Positions 62,739 through 64,000 of a DNA stretch of 64,000 bases are shown here, piece after piece. The position numbers and the translations under genes were made by a program. Under the pieces are notes generated by a model. The model was not told where the DNA came from. It ran no database searches and saw only the letters and a program-made list of their open reading frames with translations. Source of the stretch: Flagellimonas sp. CMM7. Lineage in GTDB: Bacteria; Bacteroidota; Bacteroidia; Flavobacteriales; Flavobacteriaceae. The number at the start of each line of letters is the position of its first letter. The stretch's first letter is position 1. The stretch lies in the NCBI RefSeq assembly GCF_021390195.1, contig NZ_CP090003.1:3059501-3123500 (forward strand), written 5' to 3'.

Positions 62739-64000
62739 ATGAAAAAACTATTAATAATTGTAATTTTTATAATATCCTCTGAGAGTATATATAGTCAAAA
62801 GAAAATATACAACATAGGTGTTCTTTTGGACATTAGCACTGAAGAAATTCAACCTATTAGGGATAATCTAAGAAAAGAAATAATTGCGGTAGTTGGGGAA
62901 GATGCCACTATCAACTTCCCTCCAGGCAGTTATTTAACTAACAACTATAGTTTAGAACTAGCCCAAAGAAATTATAATCAGTTACTTGAAAATGAGGGCA
63001 TTGACATCATATTGGCCTTTGGAGCAATTAATAATATTGTTATAAGCAATCAGGAAACGTATTCAAAGCCTACCCTTCTTTTTGGCGCCGTTAACATTGA
63101 TCTTGTAGATGTCAACACTAACAGGGAAAACTCAGGTGTAGAAAATTTTACTTACCTAATTCAGACAGTGTCATATTTACAAGACTTAAAAAAATTCAAG
63201 GAACTAACAAATTTCAAGAAAGTAGGCATTGTCATAGAAAAGGAAATAGCGCAAGTGCTTCCCTTGAAAGAAACTTTTGACCACAACTTAAAAGAATTAA
63301 ATGCCTCGTACAAGTTGATTCCATATGAATCAATAGATGATATTGGGCGAAATCTAAATGATGTTGATGCCGTTTATTTAGCTGGCGGTTTTTTTTTAAA
63401 CTCAAAAGAGGTAGCTGAACTTGCCCAGATATTTATTGAAAATAAGCTGCCTTCTTTTACTACCACAAGCAAGGCAGATGTTGTAAATGGTCTTTTTGCC
63501 ACAAACCAAGAAGATGGCCAAATAGATAAACTATTAAGGAGAATAGCACTAAGTATTGAATCCTATGTAAACGGTATGTCATTGTCTGATTTACCGGTTA
63601 TGTTAGAATCCAATACTAGACTGACAATAAATTATAATACTGCTGAAAAAGTTAGTGTCCCGATTAAATACAGTCTGATAAGTTCAACTGATTTTGTAGG
63701 TGACTTTGTGAATTCCCTTAGTGAAAAAGAATATAATCTTCTGACTGCTATTGAGCAGGTTTTAAAAAAGAACCTTTCGCTAAATTCTCAAGAAAAAAAA
63801 ATAGCTCTTGGACAACAGGATGTTAAATCTGCAAATAGCAATTATTTGCCCAACCTTAGTGTATCGGCTGGAGCATTTTATGTAGACCCTGATTTAGCAG
63901 CCCAATCGTTCGGACAAAACCCAGAATTCTCTACCAGCGGAAACATCGGATTAAATCAAATTGTTTTTTCTGAAGCAACCAATGCTAATATTAGCATACA
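62739..64000 (+). CDS. ABC substrate-binding-like domain fused to a TolC-like outer-membrane protein (3' end outside window)
   Basis: ATG 62739 starts a frame open to the right edge (420 residues visible). A signal peptide ends near SIYSQ. Residues about 22-310 have the two-lobe layout of the ABC_sub_bind family: KIYNIGVLLDISTEEIQPI, EGIDIILAFGAINNIVISNQ, PTLLFGAVNIDLVD, FKKVGIVIEKEIAQVLP, VDAVYLAGGFFLNSKEVAEL, LPSFTTTSKADVVNGLFATN. From about 345 a TolC/OEP repeat begins: LLTAIEQVLKKNLSLNSQEK, DVKSANSNYLPNLSVSAGAF, GLNQIVFSEATNANISI. Such a chain could couple ligand sensing or capture to an efflux duct. The partner inner-membrane pump would lie beyond the window. Confidence 0.8.
   Translation, partial: MKKLLIIVIFIISSESIYSQKKIYNIGVLLDISTEEIQPIRDNLRKEIIAVVGEDATINFPPGSYLTNNYSLELAQRNYNQLLENEGIDIILAFGAINNIVISNQETYSKPTLLFGAVNIDLVDVNTNRENSGVENFTYLIQTVSYLQDLKKFKELTNFKKVGIVIEKEIAQVLPLKETFDHNLKELNASYKLIPYESIDDIGRNLNDVDAVYLAGGFFLNSKEVAELAQIFIENKLPSFTTTSKADVVNGLFATNQEDGQIDKLLRRIALSIESYVNGMSLSDLPVMLESNTRLTINYNTAEKVSVPIKYSLISSTDFVGDFVNSLSEKEYNLLTAIEQVLKKNLSLNSQEKKIALGQQDVKSANSNYLPNLSVSAGAFYVDPDLAAQSFGQNPEFSTSGNIGLNQIVFSEATNANISI

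Noticed and set aside
1..64000. CRISPR arrays, tRNA or rRNA genes
   Set aside because: I saw no regularly spaced direct repeats, tRNA-like cloverleaf sequences or rRNA blocks by eye; a tRNAscan or Infernal run would settle small RNA genes.

Overview
The window looks like the chromosome of a marine Flavobacteriaceae bacterium (Bacteroidota). Pointers are low G+C, SusC/SusD pairing, a hybrid two-component regulator C-terminus beside susC, start regions without strong Shine-Dalgarno motifs, Bacteroidota-type mobilization genes and many secreted S1 sulfatases. No species is assigned.

Region 1 (1-34.3 kb) is a polysaccharide utilization locus read rightward. It holds the end of an AraC-type regulator, a SusC/SusD pair (susD frameshifted in a G7 tract), one GH3, three GH29 alpha-L-fucosidases, a right-handed beta-helix protein, an SGNH esterase and eleven intact S1 sulfatases. 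A decayed sulfatase fused to a fucosidase tail and two other coding remnants also lie here. The enzyme set fits a heavily sulfated, alpha-L-fucose-rich and perhaps acetylated polysaccharide, most simply a fucoidan/sulfated fucan. SusCD would import oligosaccharides, sulfatases and the esterase would strip substituents, GH29 would release fucose, and GH3 would remove beta-linked sugars such as xylose or glucose.

Region 2 (34.4-49.3 kb) is monosaccharide catabolism. On the minus strand lie a FucP-type transporter, a class II aldolase/SDR gene with a large internal deletion, an FMN-dependent lactate dehydrogenase broken by two one-base deletions, and a truncated aldolase ending at a small inverted-repeat element. 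A divergent AraC regulator separates these from plus-strand rhaD, fucI and a fuculokinase-like gene, then xylB, xylA, a xylose-type symporter and galM. The path is L-fucose to L-fuculose to L-fuculose-1-P to DHAP plus L-lactaldehyde, and D-xylose to xylulose-5-P. A xylose operon next to a fucan locus suggests a xylose-substituted fucan (inference).

Region 3 (49.3-58.1 kb) is accessory DNA. It has a 34-bp direct repeat flanking an orphan 399-aa gene, a membrane protein, ssb, a RadC-like gene, an IS110-family insertion sequence, and a mobilization module (BfmA/BtgA-like protein, DUF5712-like relaxase, VirD4/TraG-like coupling protein). No integrase is visible.

Region 4 (58.1-64 kb) has an HxlR regulator divergent from a five-gene hydrolase/enoyl-CoA hydratase operon, with two near-perfect palindromic operators exactly 30 bp apart between them. 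The window closes inside a gene joining a periplasmic substrate-binding-like domain to a TolC-like domain. No tRNA, rRNA or CRISPR array was seen.
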